Shown one piece after another: positions 62,293 to 64,000 of a DNA stretch of 64,000 nucleotides. The notes under the pieces were generated by a model. It worked only from the letters and a program-made list of their open reading frames with translations, made no database searches and had not been told where the DNA came from. The position numbers were made by a program, and so were the translations under genes. How positions within the stretch are numbered: the first letter of the stretch is position 1; every line of letters begins with the position of its first letter. This DNA is from Paenibacillus timonensis (lineage in GTDB: Bacteria > Bacillota > Bacilli > Paenibacillales > Paenibacillaceae). The stretch is from the NCBI RefSeq assembly GCF_009725205.1, contig NZ_WNZY01000014.1:50282-114281 (forward strand). The letters run 5' to 3'.

Positions 62293-63580
62293 ATCGACCT
62301 CGCCTCTTCCCAACGGCCGGCTTCATCCGGGTGGAGGGGGACCTCGGGGGCTTCAGCTTCGAGTGCTGCTCCTCGTCATGTTGATTCTGGCCTTGAGCTG
62401 GGGCCTGTTGCTGCGATGGGGACCTGCCCTCCCCTTCCCTGCACCTACCTTCAACGTGAAGGAAGCCGGCGCTAAGGGCGACGGGATTACGGACGATACC
62501 CGCGTATTTTTGCGCGTGTTGCGGCAAGCGGCGGCCACCGGCCGGGCCACGACCGTAATCGTGCCCCCCGGTACGTACCTGCTCGCCTTGGACGAGCCGC
62601 TGCCGCTCCGCAGCGGCGTAACCCTCCGCGGCCTGGGCCGACCCGTCTTGAAGTTCCGCGCGGTCTCCGGCGCCCGTTACGGCTTCGAGGCCGTCTCGAT
62701 CCAAGGGCGGAGGATCCGCATCGACGGCGTTGTGATCGACGGCGGCGCACGGCTGACCCGCGGCATCGGCGTTCACAGCGGTTCGTCAGATGTGGCCATC
62801 GTGGGCAGCACGATCCAGGACTTGAACCAGCCGGCGGAACCGAGGCACCCGCTGTCCACCACGGTCGTCGCTGGCATCATGATCTATGGGGACACCGTCG
62901 ACATCAAGATCCTCGGCTGTACGCTCACCGAGATCGCTGCGCGAGAGGCTGCTCCTGTAGCTCGGGGAATTATGACTTGGGGCGAACCCGGGCGAACGAT
63001 CGCTCGCCGCGTTAACATATCGGGCAACCTCATCTCTTATATTTCCCCGCGGGAGGATGCGGACGGTATTTATTTCGATCAGCCGCCGGGCTCCTCGCCT
63101 TTGTCGGATTCCGTGATATCCAATAATATCATCCACCATGCCGCCAAACGCGGGATCAAAATCTCCGCTCCCGGCGTCGTCGTGAAGAACAACCGAATCG
63201 TCAACCCTTACTCCGGGAACAACCGCTATCTCACAACGCCTAGGGACGCGCTGCCTCAGGACATGTACGCAGCGATTTCCGTTTATGCCGGCGATGTGAC
63301 CGTGTCCGGCAATATCATCGGGGGATCCGGCAGCTACTATGCCGCCATTGAGGCTGACGTCGGTGCGGCGGACGGCATCGTCATTGAGAATAACGTCATC
63401 GAAAGCGGTGTGAGCCCTCCTTTTCCCGATTCGAGCGGGATCCGCCTCGACCAGATCGGTGGCTTCCGGATCACCGGCAACGCGATAAACGGCGCAGAAA
63501 CGCCCATCCGCTTATCCGACAATGCCCGCCGGGCACTCGCCTCAGGAGCGGGGACGCTGACGGACAATATAGCAAAGTAA
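62285..63580 (+). CDS. Membrane-anchored right-handed beta-helix protein, pectate-lyase-3 type
   Basis: A 431-residue protein with one N-terminal helix (about 25-46) and a secreted part starting FNVKEAGAKGDGITDDT, the hallmark of pectate-lyase-3 superfamily beta-helices. Repeats of short strands (VNISGNLISYI, DSVISNNIIHHAAKRGIKI, VVVKNNRIVNP, IVIENNVIESG) continue to the end. It overlaps the LCP gene by eight bases, with AGGGG nine bases before ATG 62285, so the two are translationally coupled. It may cleave, hold or modify the polysaccharide attached by the LCP protein. No catalytic triad was identified. Confidence 0.85.
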   Translation: MSKSTSPLPNGRLHPGGGGPRGLQLRVLLLVMLILALSWGLLLRWGPALPFPAPTFNVKEAGAKGDGITDDTRVFLRVLRQAAATGRATTVIVPPGTYLLALDEPLPLRSGVTLRGLGRPVLKFRAVSGARYGFEAVSIQGRRIRIDGVVIDGGARLTRGIGVHSGSSDVAIVGSTIQDLNQPAEPRHPLSTTVVAGIMIYGDTVDIKILGCTLTEIAAREAAPVARGIMTWGEPGRTIARRVNISGNLISYISPREDADGIYFDQPPGSSPLSDSVISNNIIHHAAKRGIKISAPGVVVKNNRIVNPYSGNNRYLTTPRDALPQDMYAAISVYAGDVTVSGNIIGGSGSYYAAIEADVGAADGIVIENNVIESGVSPPFPDSSGIRLDQIGGFRITGNAINGAETPIRLSDNARRALASGAGTLTDNIAK

Positions 63581-63635
63581 GTAGGGGGAGTGAAGTCGGG
63601 TTAGGTATCGTTTTGGATGGCATCAAGTATGCGTG

Positions 63636-63794
63636 TTGTGTGTCTGGCGGGTCCCTGGTGAGTGTCTGGCGGCTTGGTGGTGTTCGGTGAGTGCCTGGTT
63701 AGTGCCTATTGAGTTCCTGGTGAGTGTTCCTGTTAAGTGCCTGTTGAGTTGCAAGTGAAGCTTGATTAGTGACCGTTGAGTGTCTGTTGAGCTA
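63636..63794 (+). repeat. Degenerate tandem repeat of about 11 bases
   Basis: Units of the type TGAGTGCCTGT recur about ten times in a G/T-rich stretch (for example GTGAGTGCCTGG, TTAAGTGCCTGT, TGAGTGTCTGT). No open frame uses it. It looks like decayed simple-sequence DNA. Confidence 0.55.
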
Positions 63795-63848
63795 GTTTTG
63801 TCCCTTTTGGGCTGTATCGTGCACCTGCTTGGGCTCCTTTTCCCTTCA

Positions 63849-63873
63849 AAATGTTGCATTATATGCAACATTT
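63849..63873. repeat. Perfect inverted repeat AAATGTTGCAT/ATGCAACATTT
   Basis: Eleven-base arms with a three-base loop, 77 bases upstream of the edge gene. It could be an operator or a small hairpin. There is no T-run after the stem. Confidence 0.5.
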
Positions 63874-63949
63874 CTATAAAGCCCCCTAATCACTTTGGAC
63901 ACTTTCAGACTAAACAATATACAATAAATATTAGCTGGAGGTAGTCCGT

Positions 63950-64000
63950 ATGAGAGTTCAGCATAGCAAGTTCGACGAGTTAAGAATACAGGTCGTCGAG
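63950..64000 (+). CDS. Start of an unidentified gene, cut by the window edge
   Basis: GGAGGTAGTCCGT precedes ATG 63950. Only 17 residues are visible (MRVQHSKFDELRIQVVE), too few to identify. It may be any new gene after the beta-helix protein gene. Confidence 0.4.
   Translation, partial: MRVQHSKFDELRIQVVE

Larger units (their letters stand above)
63581..63949. other. Intergenic region with repeats and palindrome
   Basis: These 369 bases hold a degenerate short tandem repeat (63636-63794) and a perfect inverted repeat (63849-63873) before the edge gene. TTGGAC (63894-63899), about 17 bases, then TATACA is a possible promoter of that gene. Confidence 0.55.

Noticed and set aside
63623..63871. 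Minus-strand frame of 82 residues over the tandem repeat
   Set aside because: It only reflects the simple repeat composition and has no ribosome site.

Overview
The window reads as chromosomal DNA of a Paenibacillus-like low-temperature-free-living Firmicute (Bacillales, Paenibacillaceae). The grounds are strong AGGAGG-type ribosome binding sites, mid-range GC, Bacillus-type intrinsic terminators, a TcyP-type cystine transporter, a FIMAH-domain secreted protein, MalR/CcpA-type operators and a purine riboswitch. The genus is inferred from gene content and style, not from a marker gene. There are no rRNA or tRNA genes, CRISPR arrays or recognisable insertion sequences.

Layout. (1) 1-3.3 kb: a flavodoxin-fold NAD(P)H oxidoreductase divergent from an AraC-type regulator broken by a one-base frameshift, then an SPFH (slipin)/NfeD membrane pair. 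(2) 3.3-13.2 kb: a complete type IV pilus locus, pilB-pilT-pilC-pilA-pilD-pilM-pilN-pilO on the minus strand, with three minor pilin genes diverging on the plus strand; the prepilin peptidase lacks the usual cysteine-containing methylase region and the last minor pilin carries a beta-helix-like passenger. (3) 13.5-16.7 kb: an ECF sigma factor with a DUF4367 membrane partner, then tcyP. (4) 17-27.3 kb: a maltodextrin block, with a lipoprotein alpha-amylase, a chemoreceptor, malE-malF-malG and a neopullulanase-type enzyme. (5) 27.5-34.7 kb: a possible isopeptide/amide utilisation operon: isoaspartyl peptidase, GntR regulator, full Liv-type ABC transporter, creatininase-family amidohydrolase. (6) 34.9-49.7 kb: a second starch/maltose block: LacI regulator, beta-phosphoglucomutase, maltose phosphorylase, type I pullulanase, glycogen-debranching-type enzyme, and an operon of LacI regulator, GH13 enzyme, binding protein and two permeases. 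(7) 49.8-58.3 kb: a very large secreted multidomain protein, a lipoprotein metallophosphatase, a COG2509-type FAD dehydrogenase behind a purine riboswitch, and a CNNM/CBS membrane protein. (8) 58.4-64 kb: a DUF4129 membrane protein, a sugar-nucleotide epimerase, an LCP-family protein overlapping a membrane-anchored beta-helix protein, a degenerate short-period repeat, and the start of an unidentified gene at the right edge.

How it fits together. Blocks 4 and 6 form a likely maltodextrin regulon. Extracellular amylase makes oligosaccharides, two ABC importers without their own ATPase bring them in, cytoplasmic GH13 and debranching enzymes trim them, and maltose phosphorylase plus beta-phosphoglucomutase yield glucose and glucose 6-phosphate. 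Repeated sites with the core AACGTTTGCRCA before most of these genes suggest shared control by a MalR-like LacI protein and/or CcpA. The second operon has its own LacI gene with a perfect palindrome (TGCAACCGGTTGCA) just downstream of its promoter -10.

The most informative non-coding signals are a guanine-type purine aptamer whose 3' half is shared with a terminator (predicted to switch the COG2509 gene ON with ligand), and a family of 27-nt intergenic repeats (seven copies at two loci).
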